A model generated the notes under the pieces. The model had not been told where the DNA came from. It was given only the letters and a program-made list of their open reading frames with translations, and searched no databases. Shown here one piece after another: positions 47,281 through 58,289 of a stretch of DNA of 64,000 nt. The stretch spans positions 20,012,333 through 20,076,332 of the forward strand of contig NC_092699.1 in assembly GCF_964275005.1 (NCBI RefSeq), written 5' to 3'. This DNA is from Diadema setosum. Taxonomy: Eukaryota; Echinodermata; Echinoidea; Diadematoida; Diadematidae. Made by a program: the position numbers and the translations under genes. The stretch's first letter is position 1, and every line of letters begins with the position of its first letter.

Positions 47281-49398
47281 AAGCCAGTTCGTAATTAACT
47301 CATGTACACATTGGTCAAAATTACATTTCTTTTTTCTCAGTTGGTTCAGCACTTCACTCGTTTTCACACTGGCATAATGCATAAGCTTGCCCAACATAAC
47401 AATTTATGGAATTCATGTTCAAACAAAAAAATGAACTTGCGTTTAGATCAAATGATCAGCATACTCCATCAGTTTATAATTTAGCAGGCATCCATTTCAT
47501 TGTTTTGTATTGAATGCAGTAACAGCCTATTTCCTTTTATATTGCGAAGTACCATTCTTGCTGTCAGGTGGATGTGCTGGCAAGCACCATTTACATGTGT
47601 AGATAAGGATCACATGAATAATCATGGAATCACAGATGCTTAAAATCTCAGTGAATTTACAAACCAAAATGCCTGTTGGTACAAATTACCTTTTTCTGCT
47701 CATGCGCAAAGTTGAATTACAAACTGGTCTATTTGTCAATCAGTTGCAAAGAAATGTACTTGTTTTCACTACTCACAAAGATAGGATTTTGATTTTTGAA
47801 AGATTGTAAGCTTGTTTGTACACTTGTTGATAGGGTTTGATCTTTATGTTTTGTTAAAGACGTTCAACATTTTTCATCTTACACTCTGAAAATTACAATG
47901 TACTACACGTAAACCATCTGGGTATACTGTATATTCAAACATATTCAAGGTCTATATGAGGAGTGAAGCTCTTAAACACATTCTTCTCTATCAGTTGGGT
48001 TTATTAGTAAAATATTTGTTTAACATTTATTCATTTTACTATCTACAAAAATAAGCATCTCTCAAGATATCCAACACAAGATGCAGTGCCATCAGAACAG
48101 TTGTATGTCATCAGTTTGTGTCATGCTATGTTAGTGGACATAATGTAACGCGAGTTACCGTAACGCGAGTTACCGATATAAAGGCTCCCTACATTTTACC
48201 AGGTCTTTGATACTCAACTTTGATTGTGTTAATTTATGAGTCATAACCCATTATCAATTCAAGGTAGGAAAGCTTTTATGAAGATTGTCTAGTATGAGGA
48301 GACTTTCCAAAAAGAGGCCTTTATAGAATTGACCATGTCCTTTTTGTGTAACGCGAGTTACCAAAATTAAATGATTCAAGAATCCCAACATGTTTGTCCT
48401 TTATTTTTATTTTTGGATTCCTTCAGTTGGTGTATGTCTACTTAACCCATGATGAAAAAAGTAACTTGTAGATCCTAACAATTACAAAGATAATGGCGCA
48501 TTATCCCATAAATGTACGCATTATTTGTAACGCGAGTTACCATGGAATCGCCCAGCCAATATTTACTGCAAAAAACAGCAGCAGCAGCAACAAGAACAAC
48601 AACAAAATAAACAAAGCAAAAAACAAAAACAAAAATAAAACAAAAAAAAACCACTACATTTTCAGGAATGTTATCATACTAGAAGAAGGCCTCATACTCA
48701 CACATAATTTGGTGTCAAAAAACAAACAAACAAAAAACAACAAAAAACAACTCAGATTCAGCGGTAAAGAGCAGATTTTTCTTGTTTTAATACTGAATGT
48801 TTTTTCCTTGAACATTTAAGTTATCTTCCAGTTACCATAAAAAAGGGGTGTGAATGAGCTGATGTGGCAATTGGAGTAAACCCTTCTGAAGTACAACAAA
48901 AGGCAAAAAGCATGTGTCTAGTAAAGGCTGCATTATTATCTTTTTCATGTTTGAAACACATTTCATTACCCACTATCAAAATGCATAACCACTGCAAAGG
49001 GGCTTCAGATTGCATTTATCAAGTTGTTGCATTTATCATCTTTATCATGAATCAAGAGGAAGGCAGCTCCATTGCGCTATTTAAGCCAAGGAACAGAGGT
49101 CATGTACATGTAGTTGCCATGGGTAGGTCCAAGCTTTGTGCATTTCAAAATTATTGTACTTTGCATTTATTCATTGCATTTATTGTCTCTACAGAAACAC
49201 ATTTCTGGCTCAAACACGTATTCAAGATCACACTTTTTTTCAGCATTTGAAATAGGTGTTTGTATCCCACTGATCAGAACAGCTTTGTGTTTATCATCTG
49301 CCCTAATCTCCCTGAAAGGTGTTTAGAAACCGTAATTCTGCTCCAGAAGTGAGTTCATAAATGCACCCTGAGATTGCTACCTAAAAGTATTTCTTTAA

Positions 49399-49755
49399 AG
49401 GGGATGGCTAGTAACCGATCAGTGGGAATCAGTGGGAATGCTGAGGGATGATTGTTTCAATCCTTGTGGGATTCATTTAAGAGTACATTATATATCTACT
49501 GTTGTGTGAAAATTATTTGCTTCAGAACGGTCTCATATTCAAGTAATGTGCAGATTAATGCCCCGTCACTGACCAGGCACGCTAACCTGAAAACATTAAA
49601 CTGCACATTACTTGAATATGAGACCATTCTGAAGCAAATAATTTTCACACAACAATAGATATATAATGTACTCTTAAATGAATCCCACAAGGATTGGAAC
49701 AATCATCCTCCAGCATTCCCACTGATTCCCACTGATCAGTTACTAGCCATCCCCT
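49399..49755. mobile_element. TTAA-flanked foldback MITE (AGGGGATGG ends), near-perfect arms
   Basis: TTAA at 49395-49398 and 49756-49759. Arms of about 150 bp around a short centre (49560-49600). Both strands open with the same frame (MFQSLWDSFKS), which is only a sign of the inverted repeat, not a gene. Confidence 0.9.
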
Positions 49756-49759
49756 TTAA

Positions 49760-50126
49760 AGGGATGGTATAGTTGATTGAGAGGAGGATTGAGCTTTTAA
49801 CTTTTTGTGAGATACTAGGAAACCACTAATAATGTTACAGAGCATGCAATTCTAACAGGAATCCAAAGTTTATTTGGTGAAATTGTTTTTGAAATGTTGA
49901 GATTTCCAAAAACAAAGTAAAACAAAGCAATCCTAATAAAAGATGGGTCCCACCTTTTATTGGGATCCCTTTGTCTTGGATATCCCAGCCATTTCAGAAC
50001 AAATTTTCATCAAATGAATCCCTTGTAGAATTGCTTGCTCTTTGACATTTCATAAGAGGTTTTTCATTATCTCACAAAACAGTTGGAAACCTGAAGCCCC
50101 ATCTCAAACAAAACTGTCCCATCCCT
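49760..50126. mobile_element. Second TTAA-type element sharing the TTAA of its neighbour
   Basis: It starts AGGGATGGTATAGTT directly after the shared TTAA (49756-49759) and ends GTCCCATCCCT before ATAA, a one-base change from TTAA. The inner arms are partly inverted. Confidence 0.65.
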
Positions 50127-50793
50127 ATAAGCTTAGGTTGGGCCAAATAATTGTTGGATTTCATAGTTACTATTAGCCTCAGTTTCTCATTTCATGGGGC
50201 AGTATACATGTGCTGTATTCAGTTTGATGTCACCTACAAATGTAGAGCTACAGTGTACTGTATGTATGTCACTAAATTCTTCTTCTTTTTTTTTTCTCTC
50301 TCTCTCTCTCTGATTGAATTATGTTGACACGTATCCCACTGTAACCTTGAATCAATCAATGTACCTGTGTCAATTCCAAAGTGAGTGTAAATCATGTTGC
50401 GGCAATCAGCCAGTTGGTAATAGTATCGGACCATGTATGTGATTCATACGCTTTATGGCTGAGGCATTCACCTATTATATTGCCATGAGAAAACTGGCAT
50501 TCCAACTCAACCAACTTCAGTCAGCCTTGGTTCCACCTATAACATTTTGTTTGTTTGTTTATATGTGGTTCCACCTATAACATAAGTGCAGGGATGTATT
50601 TTGTCTGCCCTAGAAGATAGAGCAAATGACTGTAATTATATACTGAGTAACATGTTAGTATCTAAATGTTAGTGTACCAGGTTTGCATGCATATTTCTGC
50701 GTCACACAAACAAATTTTGTATGTATTGGCACATGATGGTAGAGAACAGTAGAATTAGTCTGAGACATAACTTTTTGAATTTGCATCACTTAA

Positions 50794-51548
50794 CCCTAAT
50801 CCCACCGTGTTTTTTGAGGGACTTGAAATGGGGGGGGCCTTTTTGGGCCCCCCTTCAGATCTCGGTCGTGGATCGCGCGATCTTCGCGAAAATTTGCACT
50901 AAGGTGGAGACCAATGTAATCTACAAGACTGTATAGTTAGATTTTTCAAATTTCAATTCATGCATTTTGTATTAATTAATTTATGCTAATGTATGTAAAT
51001 AATTTTTTTTTTCCTGTAAATCAAAAAATGAAGCTCCAAAACTTCTAATTTTTGGTGAACATATTCTTTTCAATATCCTCAACAATAATATTGAAGCAAA
51101 AATTCGACTTCATAATTATTTCTTATGTATTTTATTGTTTATTGAATTTCTTATGTATTTCTTTGTTTTTTTACATTTGTTTTTGTTGTTTTTCATCAAA
51201 ATTTGTCGCAGAAACTTTTTAAAGCATAATCAGGCTAAAATAAATCATTATCAGCCATTGAAAGCAAAAATATTTATTTTTATATGAATTAATTGCAAAA
51301 ACACAATTTACGTTGGATTTGTACACAAAATCATGTTTTTGAGCAATTTTTGGGTCGACAAATTTTTTTCAAAGGGGCGTGGCTTCAAAACGGTGTGCCC
51401 AGGAGCGACAATTTTGGTCTCAAAAGTTGTGCGATACTTGAAAGAAAAAATTCATAAAATGTTGCGGGGAGAACATCATGCGTTGCGGAATAATCACGCG
51501 AAACGTCGAGGGGGGCCAAAATGGCCCCCCCCCCCCATGGGAATAGGG
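50794..51548. mobile_element. TTAA-flanked element with CCCTAATCCCA ends
   Basis: TTAA at 50790-50793 and 51549-51552. Left CCCTAATCCCA and right TGGGAATAGGG are inverted with one mismatch. Next to each end are G/C runs (GGGGGGGCC, GGCCCCCCCC). No transposase. Confidence 0.75.
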
Positions 51549-52977
51549 TTAAGGCAGAGTTCTGAGGATTTGGTGCCCCCCATAAAATAAGATATTAAAA
51601 AATGTGTTCTGATATCAATTTCTGTATTTTTTTTTTAAGGCATAGAATTTCTCAATGTAGTTATAGTGTTAACTGACTGTGATTGTAGGATTCAGGATGA
51701 CTATGTATGTCATCACAACAAAGAGAGATTACATATATTGTACAATGAAATCAAAATATTATTAATGCTTTAAATTTGAATGATTGATAACAAAGCCTAT
51801 CATGTTTGCACTGAACACATGTTCCGACACACAGACTGCTTTGTTGATCAAAGTAAGAATCTTCACATGAGCAACTGCTTTTTAGTACAGGTCAGTTCTT
51901 GCCTGATGTACAAAACTACTGTAATCTGAAATCACAGTGACTTTGACACCAGAAGGTTTAGATAACATGAATCCATTGTTTGGTGTCAGTGTCAGGCTCA
52001 AGGCATTTTTCTCTAGACTATGGAACATGTTTTGCCATAATCAGTAGACATTTCCTTCTCATGCAGGCTCGCTGCTGTAACTGGTTGTTGTGCATACAAA
52101 TAGCAAAAGCTGTATGTTATCTTTCTGCCGTTCATACGCTTGGGAGGTAGTAGTTATGGATGAAGAGATACATGTATACCAGTACAAGGAAATCAAGAAA
52201 ACTTTGTAAGGTCATTGGTTTTAAAGGAGTGAAATGGTGCTAGATTAAGTATTAAATGGTGCTAAAGGTAAGGCTAATCTTGGGATTGTTGACCATGATG
52301 TAAAGCTTTTGAATATACAACTGCAACATGTCACTGATATTGAAACCCAATTTCTGCATTTCTAAGGGCCTACTTTGGCCTGGATGAATTATAAAGGGGA
52401 AGAAATAGATGACCTGGCTTTCAGTTAGTATAAGTATGGATGTACTCATGTATTGATAATTTCTTTTGTTTTTGTTGTTGTAATGAGGTAAAAATCATAG
52501 ATTCAAATACACACTATTCCTTCTTATTTCTATCATTGAAATTAAATATGCATGTCAAATGTACATGTATGCTAATCTCAGTTCTCCCCTAAAGTTAAAG
52601 TGCACTATGGTTGAAAGTGTGTCATTTGTTCGTATCTTTATAAGCTGTATTTCAAACTATACTGTGGTTGTATTCAGATATTGGGCCCTTTGTAGATGGA
52701 ATGTTTGAAATCGTTTGTCTGGTGTGTACACGTACAAAGGTGTATGAGATGATCACAGAAGTACAATTTATCACAGTGTTTTCATCACTTGCAAGTATCT
52801 TTACACTTTATAACAACAGCATTGTCAGCAAAACTCAAGTGTGATGATGAAAGCAACAATATTACATAGTTGCTATTTGCATATGTTGTTCTATTCTATG
52901 CAAGTTTTGAGCTGGGGGCTCTTGTCTGTGTGGATTGTCTATGATCAATAATCTTTTTCTTCATATCTCCTGCCCAG

Positions 52978-53100
52978 ATGGTTTCATCCCAACATCTCAG
53001 GCATAGACGCAGAAAGACTCCTGCTTGACAATGGTTTTGATGGCTGTTTCCTTTGCCGCCCCAGCAAGAGCAATCCAGGGGACTTCACTCTCTCAGTCAG
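52978..53100 (+). CDS. PTPN11: SHP2 tyrosine phosphatase, coding exon 2 (N-SH2 domain, residues 5-46)
   Basis: SHP2 is a cytosolic tyrosine phosphatase with two SH2 domains, acting downstream of receptor kinases in Ras/MAPK signalling. This 123-bp exon (after TCCTGCCCAG, before GTAAGAAG) encodes [16 protein letters not shown], then [16 protein letters not shown] and TLSV, ending in a split Arg46. This is the first half of the N-terminal SH2 domain. The phosphotyrosine-binding Arg falls at residue 32 when joined to exon 1, the same number as in human SHP2. The exon length and both phases equal the human exon 2 as I recall it. Human has FLAR where this has FLCR. The following exon is not in this window. 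Confidence 0.95.
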
Positions 53101-55339
53101 GTAAGAAGCCGATGAACATAGGAGGGCGAGCTGACAATTTACTGTGGACAAAATTCTGTAGGTTTTCATGACATTAAATGGAGTAAGTTTGTTAGATTAT
53201 TTGTAGGGTGGCAATCAAACAATTGTTGAACCTCGGGGATTATTATTATTTTTTTTTTAATGATACAAAAGAAGATGATGTAGAAGTACAAACTCAATCC
53301 AAGATTTTTTTCATAGATATTTTAAGGATGTGCAAAAATTTTAGTATAGTGCATGGTTGTGCCTACTGAAACACTTACAGTGTGTCTGTGCTTTAATTTT
53401 CTATGCGGGGGGGGGGGGGGGGGGGGGGTATATGTGTGCATGAATAGAGCACAGAATGTAGAAAGTATGCAGTTTATATGTAAGTCTGCTCAGCCAGCAC
53501 TACAATGTGTACGATTAAATATCGTTAATACTCTGTGTGCACAAAATCAGTAGTAGAGTCTAGATCTTTATAGACCTACGGCAAATGCATCAATAGATCA
53601 AAGGGTCTTGATATTTACTATGCATGTTCTATTGATGCACCAGTGCTGGACTATATCTAGAACTCCAAATACTAAATTATCCCTCGTGCAGTTCTATTTC
53701 ACCTCGGCCTGTTTTATAATCCAGTATAGTGCATGATAGAGCATGCACTATTAATGCCTTTTAATTTTGAATGTGTGTATTTGTACAGCTGATTCTGTTT
53801 TTAAAATGACCTTTGTTCAAAGCCTTTTGTATAGAACTCCATATTTCCATTTAAGTGCAGTTCCATACCATGTTCAAATTGACTTCAGTATATCCAGTAT
53901 GAGTTGAAGTCTAGAGTGGTTGAGATTTCATTGAAATCAGGCCACTAATATGAAAGTTATGGCAGTGTAAGATTTTATACATGTGTAAAGAAAAAAAAGA
54001 AGTGATATTAGCAGCAACCACGCAACAAAAATGGTGATGATCTCATGGCCACATAAATCTGCTATTGACCTACCCTATCTAAATTTTTGTTTTTGACTTA
54101 AAGTCATACACAATAACTTTTATGCTCCACATTTAAATTTAGTTGAGCTACAATAATGTACAAATGGTAAATTTTTAGTGGTAAGGGTTGTTAGTTGCCA
54201 TTTTTTTTTTTTTTTTTTTTTAGTTTGTTTGCTTTTTCTTTACTGTAGATATGATGTTTATGTTTGGGTGAACAAAAGATTAGAAGAGATTTGAGTTCAA
54301 AGCATCACCTGTGTGTAATATCACTCTCTCCAAGATATCTTGTGAACCTTTAAGCTCAATTACTTCCTGATGTAAATGAAACTTCAGCCATTCTGTTTTT
54401 CTGATTTGACTGTATTAATTTCAATGTGAATACAATGTATGATGTGAAATTGCGTGTCTTTCCTGTATGACATCACTTCTTTCATTTGTGCCAGTTTATC
54501 AGATGAATCTTGCTTTATGTAAAATGCTCAGTAGTGTAGTGTTTGCTGCAAGGTATTCAACTGATAATTTATATTTGCAAACCAAACCTAACTTTAGCTG
54601 TCTTGAGTTGTTTCTGTGTTTGTTTCTGAGATAGTATATCATACTTCTATACTCCAACTAAACCAGGAAGTGCAACCTCTGTAGACTTTTCTGTGCATTC
54701 AATAAATCTAGGCAAACCCGTGGGGAGTCCCTACTTGTGTAGCAGGAAGTCTGCATGTGCTCTACTGGCACTGTGTGGACTTTGCAGCAGACCTTTACCT
54801 GTCACTCTCAATTCACAGAAAAGTGCCCCCATTGTGTTTTACAAAGACCTGCCTGGCTTTCCCAGGTACAAACTCCGGTTCGCACACTGTGACCGAGTTT
54901 GACGACAATGCTTCTTGGCCGGGTCCCAATATCCTGCGTGTACATCATGGAAGCCTGCTTACCTTTGAGTTTGTGACTCTGATGGGATGATGACTTCCTG
55001 GTGCTGTGTCTCTATTTCCATTTCTGCCTCTTACAGCATTCTACCATAGTCCTGATGAGTCATATGTAATATCTTTTTCAACACACTACAGTACAGCTGC
55101 CTCATACTGAGATAAAATCTTGAGTATGTGATACAGTATTTGGTGTTATGGGTTACCAACCAAACATTTCACCATTATATTGAATTATATGGTGTGTTTT
55201 GTTTTTTTTTCTTCTTCTTCTTCTTTAGCACTGTACCTTGGGTTACCAAGAAAATGTATGATTCTTACCCCTATGGCCCTGATGTTTTGTTGTCTTTTTT
55301 TTCTCTCTCTCTTTGATTACAGTACCAAACATTATTGAA
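53101..55339 (+). other. PTPN11: SHP2 intron 2, 5' part
   Basis: No further SH2 exon found. It holds a G22 run at 53407-53428, a poly-T run at 54201-54222 and short unremarkable ORFs. Confidence 0.6.
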
Positions 55340-55975
55340 CATTAAAAAGGACAAGTTCACCTTCAGTGAATGCAGCACTAGTACAGTAGTAGACCACATC
55401 AATCAGACAATACATTTTTGAAGTTTCAGTGCCGCTATTGCTGGATAGCAAGACTTCTACAATTTATGATGTCATATGTAGAAAGAGTTAAAGAAAATAT
55501 GAAGAAGTTTCACATAGGCTCAGGTTTGAGTTTCTTCAGTTTGTCTCCCTCTACAAATGAAAATTTGTTAAGATCGCAACTGCTGATCTGTAAATTAACA
55601 AACATGTCGGGAAAAAAAAATTCACATATTTTCACTTTTCTTGCATAATAGAAGAGCACTTGAGTTACCTCTTTCAGAAAGCAGTGGGAATAATACCACT
55701 CTTAGCATATTCAAAGACAGTGACAAGTCCAGGAAATGTGCACTTTCTTCAAAAAATGAAATTTTATGGTATTCTCTTCATACAAGACTACTTCCTTTAT
55801 ATCATTATGCACGTGACATCACTCTCTGTAGTAGTCTTCTCATCCAGCATTGACTGCCCAGAAACTTTAAAAATTCATAACTTTTGAACAGATTGTTGGA
55901 TTTTACTCAAACTTTCATTGATGTATTCTACTGTTTTTGCTCTATTCACTTATGGACGTTCCTCAGTTAATGTGA
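55340..55975. mobile_element. Diverged copy of the TTAA foldback family at 31630
   Basis: It has TTCAGTGAATGCAGCA near the left and AACTTTAAAAATTCATAACT, ACTCAAACTTTCATTGATGT and TCTACTG near the right, in the order of 31630-32187. Ends are eroded. Confidence 0.6.
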
Positions 55976-56058
55976 AGTCCATGTCATTTTCTTCAAACTT
56001 TCCATACCGCAACTTTGACCCATCCGAAGCCCAAACATGTAAATAAAACCATAGGTTC

Positions 56059-56319
56059 ATGTGCCTGTGCCGATATACCCAGTTCACTCATCCTTCACAC
56101 TATGGAATACCCCCCACCATCACGCCTCAACCCATGTTACGTCCATCCTTTGCTTCAGTAGTTCGCGGAACAAATTATAATGCTATGTCCCCCTATCCCA
56201 ACGTCTGCGACCTGTGTGGTGAGCCTAATCATCGGGCGCGATCATGCCATCATGGTATCCAACTTCAATGCAGACGTTGCTCTCAATACGGTCACAAAGC
56301 AAAAGTTTGCCCCTATTAG
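56059..56319 (+). pseudogene. Retrotransposon ORF1 C-terminal part with two CCHC zinc knuckles
   Basis: CDLCGEPNHRARSC and CRRCSQYGHKAKVC both fit CX2CX4HX4C, the nucleic-acid-binding knuckle of Gag-like proteins of non-LTR elements. The frame ends at TAG (56317-56319). The N-terminal part of ORF1 is missing or diverged. Confidence 0.8.
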
Positions 56320-56439
56320 GTAGCTGGCCACAAAGAGTGTGCCAAAGACACAGAAGTAAGCTCAGTAAACCCTCCTACTAATGTTTTGCCAAGAAATGAG
56401 TATTCGAAATGTTCTTCTATATTATCTTGTGTTAAAGGT

Positions 56440-57256
56440 TTCAAAATCGCTCATCTTAATGTCAGGAGTCTTGTTGATAAGATTGATGAAATTCGATTAT
56501 TACTGAACAGGATTCACTTTGATTTATTATGTTTATAAATATGAAACATGGCTTCACGAATTGATTAGTGATGATTTGATATCAATTGATGATTATGTAC
56601 TTGTACGCAAAGATAGAGTAGAAAAAAGGCGTGGTGGAGGAGTTTAGACATTCATAAAACGCTATCTTTTATTATAAGGCAGGACCTTTTTTCAGATTCT
56701 CTGGAAGCTGTATGGATCGAATTGTTACAAACTAGGATGGAAAATTTAATCGTTGGTTGTATATATAGACCACCTAATGCAGATAGGTTGGTTGTATTTT
56801 TATTGTTTTTTGGATATTCTTGAGAAAATAACAGATGAAAATAAAGAGAATGTGATTTTGGGAGATTTGAATTATGACTATAAGTTTGATGAAAATTTGT
56901 GTAATGATCCTATCAATTTGATTGAAAATCCTGAAAATCTGTTTTTGTTTAACACAAATTGTTCACAAGCCGACGAGGGTTAAACAGATAAATCATCAAA
57001 GTGTTTAGATCATATACTTACCAGTTTCCCTCGTAAACATACTGTCTGTTATGTAGCTAAGATTTCAATCAGCGATCATTATCTTATATATATGTTGACA
57101 TGAGGATAAGTACTAATAGGAAACATAAAGAAATTGTCTTCCGTGATTTTAAAGCGTTTGATGAGATTAGCTCTTTGGATGATCTTAAGAGAGTTTTTTC
57201 AATGAATGATTTCACGGATGAGGCGGAAGGAGTAAATGAAAAATGGATAAAATAGA
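56440..57256 (+). pseudogene. Retrotransposon endonuclease domain remnant
   Basis: Broken frames read FKIAHLNVRSLVDKIDEIRL (the usual LNxRSL opening of APE-type endonucleases), then VLVRKDRVEKRRGGGV, IVGCIYRPP with NVILGDLNYD, and IKWISDHY-type SDH sequence near 57075. Stops and a frameshift interrupt it, so it is not functional. Confidence 0.75.
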
Positions 57257-57257
57257 A

Positions 57258-58249
57258 AACTATATTTTTATGCCTCCGCAACGAAGTGGCTGGAGGCATT
57301 ATGTTTTCGGGTCGTCCGTCCGTCCGTCCGTCCGTCCGTCCCGTTTTGTTTTTGTTGATATCTCAAGAACCGTGTGGTGGTTTTACATCAAACTTGGTAT
57401 GAGGGTATATCCTTGGGGGATAATACTTTGTGTGGATTTTAGGGTCACAGGGTCAAAGGTCAAAGGTCACAGGTTATTTTGTGAAAAAAAAATTGAAATT
57501 TCATGTTTTTCTCCATATCTCGCAAATGGTTCAAGGTATCTTCATGGAACTTAGTATATATGCTTGTACCGATGGGCAGTGATTATCTAGGGAAGTTGGG
57601 GGTCATGGGTCAATGGTCAGGGGGTCAAAGGTCAAGGTCAACTCCTCAAAATATCACTACTTTCCTTAAAATGCAATATGCCTGAAGGTTTTTTTTTTTT
57701 TAACTTGATATATGGCATGTATTACCCAATATATATTTTTGGGGAAGTTTCTTGCCAAAAGGTCAAAGGTCAAGTGAAAGTGCTGAATTGCACTTTTTCC
57801 TCCATATCTCGAAAGTAACTCAAGGTATCATCATGAAACTTACATATTTATGCATGTTCAACCTAACAGTGATTCTCTTTGGAACTGTGAGGTCAAAGGT
57901 CAAAGGCCAGGTTTAGATAATGCTATTTTCCCATTTGATACTGAAATTATACTTCTTCTCAATACCTTGAAAATTACTCAATGCATAAACTTATAAAAGG
58001 GTCAAAAGTCAAGTAAAAATCATCAGTTCCCCAAATATCTGCACTCTGACATTTTAATCATTCATCCAATTGAACCTAGTTCTAGGAAAGTGAACATTCA
58101 GCACATTTGTGTCAAACCTGTCATTTTAATATTTTGCCAATTGTGTGAAACTGTCATCACACATTGTCAAGACATTGTACTATAGACCTATTAGGAGAAC
58201 CATGCATTATGGCGGAGGCATATCAGTAGCCGTAGCGATATATCTAGTT
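57258..58249. mobile_element. Non-autonomous element (TGCCTCCGC ends) nested in the retrotransposon
   Basis: Left AACTATAT..ATGCCTCCGC and right GCGGAGGCAT..ATATATCTAGTT are loosely inverted. The left end has its own hairpin (TGCCTCCGC/TGGAGGCA). It contains (GTCC)n at 57316-57341 and several GGTCAAAGGTCA words (57449, 57460, 57620, 57761, 57890). It splits the retrotransposon reading frame between the endonuclease and the reverse transcriptase. Confidence 0.75.
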
Positions 58250-58289
58250 ATAAGTATGTGATAAGCACGCCCCTTTAAAAAATGTAAGA

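Larger units (their letters stand above)
45214..48541 (+). repeat. Seven copies of GTAACGCGAGTTACC
   Basis: Copies lie at 45214, 45379 (first base changed), 45399 (one extra G), 48145, 48160, 48348 and 48527. All are in the same orientation. The word is an imperfect palindrome (GTAAC-GCGA-GTTAC). Two sites are doublets. Confidence 0.9.
23587..52977 (+). other. PTPN11: SHP2 (PTPN11) intron 1, 29,391 bp
   Basis: It runs from GTAAGT to TCATATCTCCTGCCCAG. It is almost wholly filled by transposon remnants, listed separately. Stretches with nothing recognisable beyond AT-rich sequence and homopolymers include 23980-24690, 25040-25350, 25810-26140, 26360-27290, 27850-28150, 30580-31620, 32190-33880, 36180-38070, 43980-45200, 46710-47220, 48550-49390, 50130-50780 and 51560-52970. 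Confidence 0.8.

Noticed and set aside
49452..49702. Two frames beginning MFQSLWDSFKS on opposite strands
   Set aside because: Mirror translation of a foldback MITE; no protein family.
54693..54990. Possible SHP2 exon 3 or other exon in 54.7-55.0 kb
   Set aside because: Neither overlapping frame resembles the second half of an SH2 domain and no matching acceptor/donor phase was found.
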